From positions 1 through 24,558 of the forward strand of contig WHUX01000466.1 in NCBI GenBank assembly GCA_015179025.1: a stretch of DNA of 24,558 bases, written 5' to 3'. The translations under genes were made by a program, and so were the position numbers. The notes under the pieces were generated by a model that was not told the DNA's origin, made no database searches, and was given only the letters and a program-made list of their open reading frames with translations. This stretch comes from Terfezia claveryi. Taxonomy: Eukaryota > Ascomycota > Pezizomycetes > Pezizales > Pezizaceae. Below are positions 9,422-19,549 of this stretch, in pieces (position 1 is the first letter of the stretch; each line of letters begins with the position of its first letter).

Positions 9422-11000
9422 AAACCAAGTTATTAGTATCTTTTTGACACTTATCTATAGTATTGTTGATAAGTTGAATATGCTGATGAGTAGAGTATAT
9501 CAATAGAGTAACCAGACTAATCAATAGGTAGTATACAGATGCAAGAGTGTTTTAGCTGCTTCTGCTAAATTACTAAGTGTTGTCAAAATCTTAGTACTTA
9601 TATAACTACATGTGATCTAGACATTTTAATCATTCGATTATAACGAGTGATATAAGCAATCAAGAGCCTATTTAATCACCATTGTTTGTGTGAGTATTTT
9701 CACTTTAGAGATGGATTGCTACTATACTAAATCTTTTGCCACGGGATTAAATTTTTATGTATTGCAAGTAGATTTATAACAACCTAAATAGATTTAGTAT
9801 CAAAACCATAATCGCATTTAATTGCTCAATTGTTTTAAGATTGAATACTCCTAATATATATAAATCTATACTCCTATTTTATTTCTTAGGATAGAAGTTT
9901 TTATTTAAATAGAGAAGTATATAAGGAAGTGGCTTACTTATACTCTATGACTAAACTTCTTCCTCATAAATATATTTCTTATGTATTTTTTTACTTAGCA
10001 AGTATCTTAAAACATATAATATTGTATGCTATTTACCTTACTAATATTTCATATATTATCATATACTTTCATATATATAAGTTAAGAGAAGACTTAACCT
10101 ATTTTATATTAGATAGTATTTAGAAGTACTATCTAGAAGTTTCTATTCTATTGATTTTAAATTATATAAGAGTCAAAAAATAATATACTGCCTCAGTACT
10201 ACTCCAATACTATTTTAATAGGAATATATATAGTCTCTAAATTTCCTTTCAGTTAGATAGAGAGTTAGAACTTAGAACATAGTTAGAGTACAATCAATAT
10301 AGAAGTTCTACTGATTAATCTTTAAGTGCCTTAGACACTCCTATACTACTTTACCTATTATAGTAATCTTATACTACTAGTAATAACTTTAAGAGTGAAG
10401 ATAAATAATATACTATTAGTAATCTACTTTATAGTATATATTACTAGACAGAGATTATCTAATTAGATTCTCCTGTCCTTATACTATATACTTATATCTA
10501 TCTATTAATATCAATCGACTTTAGAGTTGATTAATGAAAGTGCTATATATTAAGAAAAGTTAATCTTAGTAAAGCAGGATTGTTTATTAAGGGCCAATTA
10601 TCATAAAGGTTAAGATTAAAAACTATGCACTTAATTACCAAAATTTTCTCATTTAACTACTACTAATAATTTGAACTAGCATGTTTCTTTAAAGCTAATC
10701 AAAGTTATAATAGGTTATTTTTAAGCATATTATAAAGAGCAGCAGAAGCTCTAGTACTATTAATACCTAAAAACCTCTCTAAATACATGTTATCAAAAAA
10801 TATTATATATGTTACTTATACTATATTAGTTTATACTATACTATAATATAAATAGAACTAAACATATTCTATTAGTATTATATGAATGAATTCAGAGACA
10901 CAATAACCTTTTCCTTCTCTATTATGACATTCATTATACCTTTTGATATAAAAACATCAAGCATTAGTATTTGCACTTAAAAAAGGATAGGAAAACAAAT
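9422..11000. other. AT-rich gene-free stretch
   Basis: Strongly AT-rich, with long TA-type runs and very few CG dinucleotides (almost none between about 9900 and 10490). No protein motif, RNA gene or clear repeat boundary was recognised. The only open frame of note (9929-10123) is low-complexity. It may be old transposon DNA eroded by C-to-T change. Base composition shifts to a more balanced mix near 11000. Confidence 0.6.
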
Positions 11001-11820
11001 AATTAATTTCCCCTTTTAATGGGAGTACAACATGGCCCAAATCTTGCGGCCTACCTATCTACCTTCCATAACCGCCAAGCACGATACCTCGATATCCATA
11101 AAACCTTTTTTTTTTTTATATTTTGATTTTTTTGCAAGATCTACTTGGGCCTTAGGAGCGGTCGGGTTCGAGACTATACTTGGGCTATACATATATAGTT
11201 CCTTTGGATACTTCTATTTTGTCAGTTGCTCGTGTGCATGTCATGATTTTTGACACTGACTTCTTTTCCCAAGACTCAAGGAGCGGCTTCCGTATATATG
11301 TGAGAGAGAGAGAGTCGACCATTAATATATATATTTTCCTTCTTTCTTGTTGCTCCGCTTACTAGTGATACCTATCTGGACAACAACAGAATATCGTATC
11401 TACCACACCCGCAAACCCATTCTTATTCCTCCATCGATATAATAATAGATATTAAAGGTAGATAGCATACTGCTCACAGTTAATAAAAGTGGCATCACCT
11501 CACAACATAACCATCCCATCACAGGAAAACAGACCATAATGGACTAAGAGATACTCTACCGAGTTTTCTCATGTGCCATGTGATGAAAATAACAGTGGAC
11601 AAAAACCAGCCGGGCCCAAGACGAAACGACTTTAATACTTCCTACAGTACTTTGGTATTTGGATTCCGAGGTGTCCGTTGTGGGGCCCAATCGGCTAAGT
11701 AACTTCGCCAGACTTGAAAACGAGATTAAAATAAACACCCAGCAATAGTCCAAAGGACCCAAATATATGAAATATAAGTGCACTGCCAGCCGCATTAGCC
11801 CATGGCCGGTCAAATCTCAC
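11001..11820. other. Intergenic stretch, nothing recognised
   Basis: Mixed composition with a poly-T run (about 11107-11118) and a GAGAGAGAGAG tract near 11303. Open frames here have no recognisable domain. Confidence 0.5.
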
Positions 11821-12132
11821 CACGCAGAGTGCAGGCCTAAAGCCTGTAACCAACAAAGCCTATACCCTCCCCCTCCTTTGCCTTTCTCTCCTCCTCCTCC
11901 TTCACTTTCTTTTTCACCAAATACCTCTCTTTTGCCCCCATCAGCTCCCTCTCCTCTCATCAGCCGTTCTATCAATTCCTTCGCCTTCGCCTCCTCTTCC
12001 TCTCTAGTCCACTTCTACGTCACCGCAAGCTGCTCCTCAAGCATTCTTGTTTATGGCGAGCCGATTTCACTTTATGTTTTTCCTGGTAATCCCTTGCATT
12101 GGCGTTTATAGAGAAAGGCGATGGCTGTTGTC

Positions 12133-12807
12133 TCAGAGGTAGGTTTCTTGGTGGCTGAGGGCGCCGAAAGAAGGTTGAATTTCCTTCTTTTCCAACCTCG
12201 GGCTCGCCTTGCCCTTCACCCTCCCCACAGCCGCAGCCTCCTTCGTTGCCTCTACCAAGCGCCTTCTCTCCCCTCTCCAGTAACTCCTACTTAAACCTTT
12301 ACTCTTCTTCCTCTCCTCCTCCTCCCTATTGCCTCCTCCTCCACCAGTTTCTTCATCTCTTCCTGCTGGGCTTTATACGCTGCCGTAACAAAACTCTCCC
12401 TATCCTAAAACTCCTCTCCCTCCGCTTCTCGTTCCTTCTGCAGCAGTTCGCTCCTTTGCTTGGAGGAGATCCCGTTTCCGGTTTCTGCCGCAGCGAGCAG
12501 GGAGGTTATGTATTTTGGTTGCCGGGTAGACGGGTCATCGAGGGAGACGGTGTTTGCGCCGGAGGTGTGGTGGGGGCTTCGGTGGAGGCGAATTATAGAT
12601 GGAGCATGCTGTGTGCGTGGCCAGATCGGCGTTTACAGAAGTTTTTGAGGAGACTGGAGGTTTTGCTTTGCAGGGTCGTGTTTGGAGGGCTTTCTGGACT
12701 TGGGTCCTTTAGCGAAGATGTCGATGGGTTTTCGTGTTAGGGCCTGTCGGGGTCTTGGGAATTTTGGGCTTGGAGGGTATGTTGAGGCCAAAGTCGATGG
12801 AGATCAT
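12133..12807 (-). pseudogene. NSRP1/DUF2040 (nuclear speckle splicing regulator) homologue, frame-broken
   Basis: Reading the minus strand across frames from ATG 12807 gives the hallmark order of fungal DUF2040 proteins. The opening is MISIDFGLNIPSKPK, then RKPIDIFAKG, then SSKTSVNADLATHTACSIY. Next come RQPKYITSLLAAAE, RKRDLLQAKER, LLQKEREAEGEEF, then a TAG, then DRESFVTAAYKAQQEEMKKL. The last readable block is KKSKGLSRSYWRGE with a Lys/Ala-rich tail ending at TGA 12133. At least five frame changes and one stop are needed within 675 bp. A Glu-rich open stretch farther down (about 11830-12010, EEEEAKAKELIERLM) may be more of its C-terminus. NSRP1 proteins act in pre-mRNA splicing. The ATG lies 180 bp from the divergent IF-3 start. 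This is either a decayed gene or a real gene with indel errors in the assembly. Purine-rich composition gives long meaningless plus-strand frames opposite. Confidence 0.7.
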
Positions 12808-12987
12808 GGTGGGTCAATTGAGGCTGGTTGGAGCTTGGTGGGATGGTGAAGCTGGCGAGACGGTAACTAAACACGAGACATTGTGCATATGCAGCCCCCC
12901 CCATTATGCATTGGGACGCCATCCTGCCAAGAGTTGCATGTTGTCGGCCATCGTCCTAAGCTCTTTGAAATATACCCCACATTCACT
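12808..12987. promoter_or_regulatory. Shared divergent promoter region (NSRP1-like / IF-3)
   Basis: The 180 bp between the two opposed start codons must hold both core promoters and 5' leaders. No convincing TATA box is visible. The assignment rests on geometry alone. Confidence 0.4.
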
Positions 12988-13905
12988 ATGACCTCCTCAC
13001 CCTTCCGACGGCTACTCGCCTTACGAATCGGTGCCTTCACTGGAGCCCCCATATGCCTTGCACGCCCAATTGCCATCTCTCGACCCCACCTTCTCCCCGC
13101 CGTTACTCTCTCACTGCAGCTGCATCACCCCCGGTTCATCTCACTCAAACCTCAACGCTTCCCCCGTGACGGAGAAATTATCCAAGCCAATCACCTCACT
13201 GCGATATTCATCGATCACGAGCAAGTATACCATGGGCTTGTGCATGTCCCACTCCTCCTCTCCTCAATTGATCTATCAATATATCACCTCGTCCTCATCA
13301 ACCCCGGGGACGGCACCGAGGACAACCCTCCCATCATAAGACAATACACGCACGAAGGCCTAAACCTATACGAGCAACAGCAAACCGAAAAAGCGAAAGA
13401 GCAGCACCAAAAGCGAAAAGAGCAGAAGGCCGCAAGCTTGACGAAGGAATACCAGTTTACCTGGGCGATTAGCAAGCATGATCTGGGAATTAAATTGAGG
13501 AAGGCGGGGGAGATGCTGGCGAAGAAGATGCGGGTGGAGATTGTGATTAAGGGGAAGAGGGGGATGGCGAAGGTTACAAGGGCGGAGGCGGAAGAGCTGG
13601 TACGGATTATTGAGGAGACGTTGATGGAAAAAGGGGGAGAAGAGTGGAAGGAGCGAGAGGGGGATATTGGAACGATGATGACGATGAGTTATCAGCCTCT
13701 GGGTAAGGGAAAGAAGGGGCCGGTGAAGAAGGAGGATCTTGTTGAGGGGGGAGGTGAAGTGGGAGGAGAGGCTTTGGTTGAGGGGCGAGGTGAAGAGGGA
13801 GAAGAGATTTGGAAACGGGTGGAACCAGAGGAGCAAGTGAGCCAGAGTAACCAAGAGTACCCGCCACCGACACTGCCATCTGCAGGGTGGGAGGGCCCAC
13901 GGTGA
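12988..13905 (+). CDS. Mitochondrial translation initiation factor IF-3
   Basis: Intronless, 305 aa from ATG 12988. This start is preferred over the in-frame ATG at 12889 because it opens a mitochondrial presequence (MTSSPFRRLLALRIGAF: Arg-rich, no acidic residues). Residues about 60-132 match the IF-3 N-domain (DGEIIQANHL, LVLINPG, PPIIRQYTHEGLNLYEQQ). Residues 132-152 form the Lys/Gln-rich linker helix. Residues 154-236 match the C-domain (KEYQFTWAISKHDLGIKLRKA, then EIVIKGKRGMAKV), which binds the small ribosomal subunit. IF-3 keeps the mitochondrial small subunit free and checks the initiator tRNA. Yeast Aim23 is the known counterpart. The last 65 residues are a Gly/Glu-rich tail (VEGGGEVGGEALVEGRGEE) absent from bacterial IF-3. 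The gene is head-to-head with the NSRP1-like gene and tail-to-tail with the GT31 gene. Confidence 0.9.
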   Translation: MTSSPFRRLLALRIGAFTGAPICLARPIAISRPHLLPAVTLSLQLHHPRFISLKPQRFPRDGEIIQANHLTAIFIDHEQVYHGLVHVPLLLSSIDLSIYHLVLINPGDGTEDNPPIIRQYTHEGLNLYEQQQTEKAKEQHQKRKEQKAASLTKEYQFTWAISKHDLGIKLRKAGEMLAKKMRVEIVIKGKRGMAKVTRAEAEELVRIIEETLMEKGGEEWKEREGDIGTMMTMSYQPLGKGKKGPVKKEDLVEGGGEVGGEALVEGRGEEGEEIWKRVEPEEQVSQSNQEYPPPTLPSAGWEGPR

Positions 13906-15143
13906 TGCAGTGATTTGCGTTCTAAGGAGGGTTTGGTAAATTGGGGGAGCAGCACCGCTTGACCCCTTATCGTCACGGCATTATTCATAAATTATTGCAT
14001 ATATGCTCAATGTAAAATACCAAACAACATTTTTGTCAGGTCGATAAAATCCCACATTTTCCCCCTACTACTGCAAAGCAAGGACGACCAACGGCAGCCA
14101 GACTAAGCAGCCCTCCCCCCCCCCCCCCGCGGACGAACCAACATAGGTATATAACTGTATAACATCAAATACGCAAATATCCAAAACCATTACCAAAACC
14201 ATTACCAAAAAAAAAAAAGGATGATAAGCAGGAAACATAGTAATATACTTATATTGTACGAGAATCTGTATGAACTGTTCTGTTCGCCCCTGCTGTGTGG
14301 AATGAAATCGCAAATTATATCCAAAGCTTACTTTCGTTAGATACATTCCGGCTTAGAACACTACTGTGCTAAACGAAGATACCTATATACATAACTTGTA
14401 GCTAGCTCTTTCTCGCCCATTCACCAATCATGTCGATTTGTTCAATTTGGTGGGGAAGGGGGGTTATCCGTTCACCCAACTTCATAATCTCGCAATTTTG
14501 GTGTACTTATCATATCCCATTCTTTGATACGCCAGTTCACTATATGTCTCCAGAGCCAACACAAGTTCTACAACGAGGGTGACGACTCAAGAAGTAGGTT
14601 AGTTGTGCAGGTTAAAGGAGTTGCAGTGGACTGGGGTGGGGGGGGGGGGGGGTTGGGGCGACTTTTTTGAGATTGAAAAAAAAATTGTTTAAATAAAATT
14701 GAAATATACATATGGTGAACAAAAACCAGCGGAACATGTTAAACATAGAGTTGAAGGCATTATCAACTAGACATTATGAATTGGGCATCTCTCATACTTA
14801 TTACAGAGTTTTTATCGAATTTGCAAAACAATGCCATTTCTTTTGAACCTGCTCTCTCCCCTACTGGTACCAAAGAACTTCAACTCATCGTATGGTATAG
14901 TATAGTAATTATGCATATCAAAGAAAATAACCCAACCGTGATAGTTAATCCAAATCCCAAAGTCATAAACGATCTAAAAGAAAATAACGCACAAATATCA
15001 TCATGATCAGGGAACCATTACTATCGCTCATTGCATCAAGCCCAGAACAAACAGGATATCAGGAAAAACCTCAACGTGGATAAACATTATCATGAGGGGA
15101 TGCAGGGCTACGCAGCCACGATAATGATTTTTCAATAGCACTT
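13906..15143. other. Convergent intergenic region
   Basis: This lies between the 3' ends of IF-3 and the GT31 gene and must hold both transcript ends. It has a C run at about 14112-14128, an A run at about 14207-14218 and a G run at about 14638-14652. Two small open frames (14068-14346 minus, 14776-15006 plus) show nothing recognisable. Confidence 0.5.
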
Positions 15144-16944
15144 CTAATTATCCCCTTCCTCACCCCCTGCACCATTCATATTATCCTTATTCCTCTTCTC
15201 CTCTGTTGGGAATGACCCATCAAGACCGTCCTCACAAGGCATCCTCTTCCTAACGGACTCTATCCGCTCCAAGTTCCATCCACTCCACCACGCCTTCTTT
15301 CCCCCCTCAGGATTAGTATCTCGCTGACCGAAAATGACACTTTTATTTAACACACACTTCCCAGGGGCCCACTTCCACTGCAAGCAAGAACTACTCTTCT
15401 GACACGCTTCCCCACATTTTCCTCGATCATCAATGGCAGCTTTCTCAACCTCAGACAACTTCAGGTAGTCCTTCCACTTATTCCTCTGTCCCTCATCCTG
15501 AATCTTCGGAAGATCAGCTTCAGTCGGTGGTTTCTCCGTGGAAAATCCAGCCGGGTAGCCAGGTCGCTCAAGCCACCAATCGTTTGAAAGATTATCCCAC
15601 TGAGTTTCCAAGCTTGTCAAGAATGGTCGTGCGAATCGGTGATAGAGGTCAGAGTAGAGAATATAACCGTCGTTCCGCTTTGTCTCTTTCAAGGTCTTCT
15701 CCATATAGCGTTCGAACTCCCAAAGTTCCTGTATATCACCTTGGTTCACGTGATGGAAAGTCAAAATCTTGCTACACCATGTTTTGTCGTCCCAGCGGAT
15801 TCCGTACCATGGCTCTCCCTGCATGCGATCACGCTCGTAGGACAGCTTCACGCCAACTTTGTCCATGACTCTGCTCAAAACATGGTCTCCACAGCAGTGG
15901 CTAATAGCATACTCCTCAAAAGCATGTTCGAGATCAGGATGGTCGACAACTGCAAGTTTAGCAGCTGCTCCAGAGAGGGCGTATCCGGTACCACCATGAG
16001 CGAAAAGCTCGTCCCCAAGCATAGTCTGACTTCCGATGTAAAATGGTTTCGCTGGATCATAGTTGGCATTCAAGTAGCGTATAGTGTTCCCGACAAAGAG
16101 GAATGAGTCGGCATCGATAAATATATACCATTTCTTATCCGGAAATGCCCGGTAACTCTGGTAAAGGATCGGCACGTTCTTGTATTTATCCAGATCCCAT
16201 CCTCCCTTCAAATCCATCTTCGAAATCTCAATATTGAATGGTCGTGATGAGGGGATTGCCATTCCCTTTTCGGTAAAGCCGGGGAAAGGCTTGACCTTCT
16301 TTGCGTCCCGGTAAATCTGGAACTGTTGGTGCGCTTCGCGAAGTTTGGGCCTGACATCCTTGAGACAATCGTGAACGACGACATTGCCGATGCGTTCCGC
16401 AAGGTCTGAGAAGACCAGGTAGTTTGGTGTAAGCGTAGTGGTAGTGACAAGGTGAACCGGGAGACGTTGCCAGACGACCTGGGAACCTGTCTTAATCACA
16501 AGAACTGCATCATCAGCACCCTCTGGAGGTGGGAATGGGACGATATCCGGGTGGTATTCAAGGTCTAACTCAGTTTTCTCTTTCGGCGGTGGAGGGGCGC
16601 TGTTTGGGGGGTAGTTGAGGAGGGAGTGTCTGCTGCAGGGAGTCTATATAGGGTTCTCCAAGCTGTCTCGTTTCAGAAGCATCAGCGGTGAGTTACAGTA
16701 GAACTCGGGGAGGTGGAGGACGAACGTTTAAGTCGGAGTCTGTCCGTTGTGAAAAGCTCCAGATGCTGCCAAGAAATAAGATGACACTGGCAACAGCCAT
16801 GATCCTGATGAGCCGCCCATGGCGATTCTCCAGGAACGGCAAGCATGAGGACAAGCGACCGAGTATGCCTCCGCCTCGACGCTTCTCCGCGAAGAAGGGA
16901 CTACCCACCATCGGGGAGATGGGGGAGGGGGGTGTCAAGGACAT
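15144..16944 (-). CDS. Glycosyltransferase family 31 (Fringe-like), type II membrane protein, two exons
   Basis: Exon 1 is 16697-16944 and exon 2 is 15144-16632. The 64-nt intron 16633-16696 starts GTAACT and ends CTGCAG, with a branch-like GCTGATG, and splicing restores the frame for a 578-aa protein. The start is the first ATG. Residues 1-44 are cytosolic and Pro/Arg-rich, and 45-64 (LIRIMAVASVILFLGSIWSF) form a membrane anchor as in Golgi transferases. A Pro-rich stem follows. The lumenal domain has the metal-binding DxD at 256-258 (WYIFIDADSF), GGTGYALSG near 296, and CCGDHVLSR near 329, all typical of fungal GT31/DUF604 proteins. A Cys-rich segment at about 489-509 (CGEACQKSSSCLQWKW) resembles PAN/apple-like C-terminal modules. 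Known relatives transfer sugars from nucleotide sugars. The substrate here cannot be told. Confidence 0.88.
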
Positions 16945-17926
16945 GCCGTTATCGCCTGGGGAACGCGGATGTGTGTGTTTTGAAGACAAACCACAATAAA
17001 ACGTGGGACAACAAGCGAGAGTTTGATAAAGTTAATTAAAAGTATAACTATGAACGAGAGAATAAGCTCTCCGACACGTTTCTCGACTGGAGGAAGGGTA
17101 AAAGGGATGTTGTGGTAGTAGGAAAGCTCAGGGGGCGGCGAAGGCGATCGGAGAGAGAGAGGGGCACTAGTAAATATAGTAACATGACTGTTATATGTAC
17201 AGTACTATATATGATATGTACATACATATGTATGTAAATACGTAGATTAAGTACATATATATTATTGATTTATTCATTTCGCTCACCTCTACCGCTACAT
17301 ACCAGTTTCCTCCAGCATGGCCAATAATAGGTAGTCTAGCGTTCAAAAACCCGTTCGAAAACCACATCCAAAGTAATAAAACAAGTCCTAAAATTCGTTG
17401 CAATGGTTTAGTAACCATAGGTCGCCATGTATACAGTAAATATAGGATGCGAATTGGAGTCTGGGGAAAAACAACAACATACCTACAGTTATTCACAGCA
17501 TAAAATTCGTTATATGGGGTACCTATGTACTTTCTTGCCGCATTCTATACTTGAGATATGTTGCGTGAGGCTCCGGCTACCAGCAGCTGCCTTCGCTTAA
17601 ACTTGCCGAACTGTAGCAGCCTGGTCTCTCAGCCGGCTCAGCCTCAGTGGGCCAGCCACTTGGTTGAGCCGCAACAGGCTTTGGCTTGGCGCCTAGCCCA
17701 TGTAGGTGTTATTTACATTTATACATATTTATATACGGTATAAGCATGTCCCAGGAGGCCAGCGGGTTCTCTTGCAGATATCACGCTGCCCCATGCAACC
17801 TCAGATTCCCTTACTCCACCAACCATCATACTCGGAAATTTAACCAAGCATAAATGTAAACACAAACACTCCAATGTATGCATGCATACTTTTCCAGCAA
17901 ACAACCGGCCGGTTTATATATCGCCC
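16945..17926. other. Intergenic region (GT31 5' side to RRP41 3' side)
   Basis: Contains the GT31 promoter and leader and the RRP41 3' end. There is a palindromic ACATACATATGTATGT near 17222 and a GAGAGAGAGAG tract near 17150. A GC-rich stretch at about 17600-17700 (GCCGGCTCAGCC and similar) interrupts AT-rich DNA. No gene was recognised. Confidence 0.5.
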
Positions 17927-18959
17927 TTACCCCCCCACCCGCTCTGACTCAACATTTCTCCTCTTCAACACCTCCGTCCCCCACCTCCTCACCACTCTAT
18001 CCAACACCCCCCTCAACTCAGCACAACCTCCCACCGCCACCGCAATCATTCCCTCCAACCTGTTCAGCTGCACCTTATTCTCCATATTGCACAACGCAAT
18101 CCTCTCGCCTCCTCCTACCGTCGCAAGTGTCAAACACGGTAAATCTCCTTCCTCGATCGCATTAAGATCAAGCATTGGATCCGCGTTCTCCTCATTTGAC
18201 ATATATGTACTCGAAGACCCAGCTGTGCAGGCAGTGACGTAGTCGTAAAGAGGTATACCTGCATCGATGAGCGCGAGCGTAGTAGCGTTGATACAGGTCG
18301 CTAGGACGGAGCCATCTTGGGAGAGGATGTGTATTGTAATCATAATCTCCGAGCGTGGGAATAGGTGGGTTAATATCACCGACGCAAAGGTCCTCTGTAG
18401 AGCGGATTGCATTTCCGCCACTCGTCTATCCAAGCATATTAGGACCCAGCCTTTTGTCCCCAATTGGTAAATTTGGGATTGGTATACGCACTTATCTCCC
18501 CTCCCCCTCTTCTTCCTCTCTGTTCCACTAAACGCCGCGTAATTGACTTCAAAAATCACGCTCGCATCCCCTTCACCTCCTTTTCCACCCCCACCTCCGC
18601 CACTTCCAGCACCACCAGCTCCGCCACTACCCTTTTCTGCGGGTCCAATTACAGTACATATTATTTTTGTGTTTCCTTGCTCTAGGTATGACGAGCCGTC
18701 AGCAGCGGATTGAGTAGACATTTGTGCGGAGATGCGTCGGAGTTCGTTCCATCGTCGGCTGTGCTATGTCGGTCTTGTCAGTCTTTGCGTTTTGCGTGAT
18801 GGGACCCGGGTACAAGAGGGATGGTGCTCACCCATCGATGCGCAGACCTTCGGGGGAGAGAAGTTCATATCGAGACTGCAGAGGCAGGAGTTAGTTGGGA
18901 GTATTACAAGAGAGATCAAAGGTACATATGAGGCAGGGATTGGAATTATACGTTACCAT
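17927..18959 (-). CDS. RRP41: Exosome complex ring subunit RRP41/SKI6 (RNase PH family), four exons
   Basis: Exons: 18957-18959 (only ATG), 18832-18875, 18492-18758, 17927-18425. Introns: 18876-18956 (GTAACG...TGCAG), 18759-18831 (GTGAGC...CACAG), 18426-18491 (GTGCGT...GATAG, with CTAAT before the acceptor). Together they give 270 aa starting MSRYELLSPEGLRIDGRRWN, the conserved RRP41 opening. Next come ADGSSYLEQGNTK, ERKKRGRGDKRVAEMQSALQ (restored only when the 66-nt intron is removed) and QDGSVLATCINATTLALIDAG. RRP41 forms a heterodimer with RRP45 in the six-subunit RNase PH-like ring of the RNA exosome, which processes and degrades RNA in nucleus and cytoplasm. The eukaryotic ring is catalytically inert. 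A Gly-rich insert (about residues 54-76) enlarges a loop compared with the usual length of about 245 aa. The 66-nt intron has no stop and keeps frame, so retention would add 22 residues. Confidence 0.93.
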
Positions 18960-19081
18960 TGCTGCAGAAGGATGGATGCTTGAGTACGGGGATGAACCGT
19001 TGTTGTTGTGTTTGTGAAGAAGGTTCTTTGATCCGAAATCTTGGCATATGAACTTGGCCTTCTACATATACCATAAGAAAT

Positions 19082-19149
19082 ATACTGTGCTAGTCTGGTT
19101 GGCACAACACCCTGTGGAGGGTGTTGTGCCAACCAGACTAATACTGTGC
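19082..19149. mobile_element. 50-bp perfect palindrome with 9-bp target duplication
   Basis: Arms 19091-19113 and 19118-19140 are exact inverse complements (starting TAGTCTGGTTGGCACAAC) around GTGG. The palindrome is flanked on both sides by ATACTGTGC (19082-19090 and 19141-19149). This is the form of two transposon ends brought together after loss of the interior, with a 9-bp duplication as made by Mutator-like elements. Confidence 0.7.
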
Positions 19150-19517
19150 TAAAAAGCAACAAAGGAGTAATTTTTCCCATAAGTACATGTACTAGTAATT
19201 ACATTCTAGTATTGTGACCATGGCGGTATTTAGTGCTAGTAAATGAAGTTTGAGGAAGGAGCCGAAGGGGCTACCGTACTCATTTGGTCAGCTGTGCTGC
19301 TTACTTTGTGGGGAAATTCTGAAGAAAACAAGGCAGAAGGATTAGAATAGAAAGGTAGTGGCATTGGCAACAGTTCCAATATAAAGAATAACTAGTTGGT
19401 ATATTGTAAGATTACGAGGTTATGAGGTGAGGGATCTTGATATCAGGGTAATCCGTGCTTATTGCTAACTCTTCATAGTTACCATCACTTGCCGTTTGGG
19501 GCGACGGGTGAGAGATT

Positions 19518-19549
19518 CCCTACAGCTAGTCTGGTTGCACCCCTACAGC
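19518..19549. mobile_element. 14-bp terminal-repeat remnant with 9-bp target duplication
   Basis: The core TAGTCTGGTTGCAC (19527-19540) matches the end of the nearby palindrome with one base missing. It is flanked by exact 9-bp direct repeats CCCTACAGC (19518-19526 and 19541-19549). This suggests an excision or deletion derivative of the same family. Confidence 0.5.

Noticed and set aside
9929..10123. Open frame of 64 codons in AT-rich DNA
   Set aside because: The peptide is dominated by Tyr, Ile and Leu as expected from TA-rich sequence, and it has no ATG at the stated start.
11165..11174. GGTTCGAGAC resembling a tRNA B box
   Set aside because: No A box, acceptor stem or clover-leaf pairing is visible at the right distance.
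12246..12740. Plus-strand open frame of 164 codons
   Set aside because: Its composition is Leu/Ser/Pro from CT-rich DNA, and the minus strand carries the ordered NSRP1/DUF2040 motifs.
16697..16989. Longer N-terminus for the GT31 protein starting at 16989
   Set aside because: That start codon is TTG. The first ATG in frame is at 16944 and leaves the membrane anchor intact.
17191..17496. Minus-strand open frame with hydrophobic stretches
   Set aside because: It is AT-rich and repetitive at its C-terminus (ICMYISYIVLYI) with no recognisable family. The hydrophobicity follows from composition.
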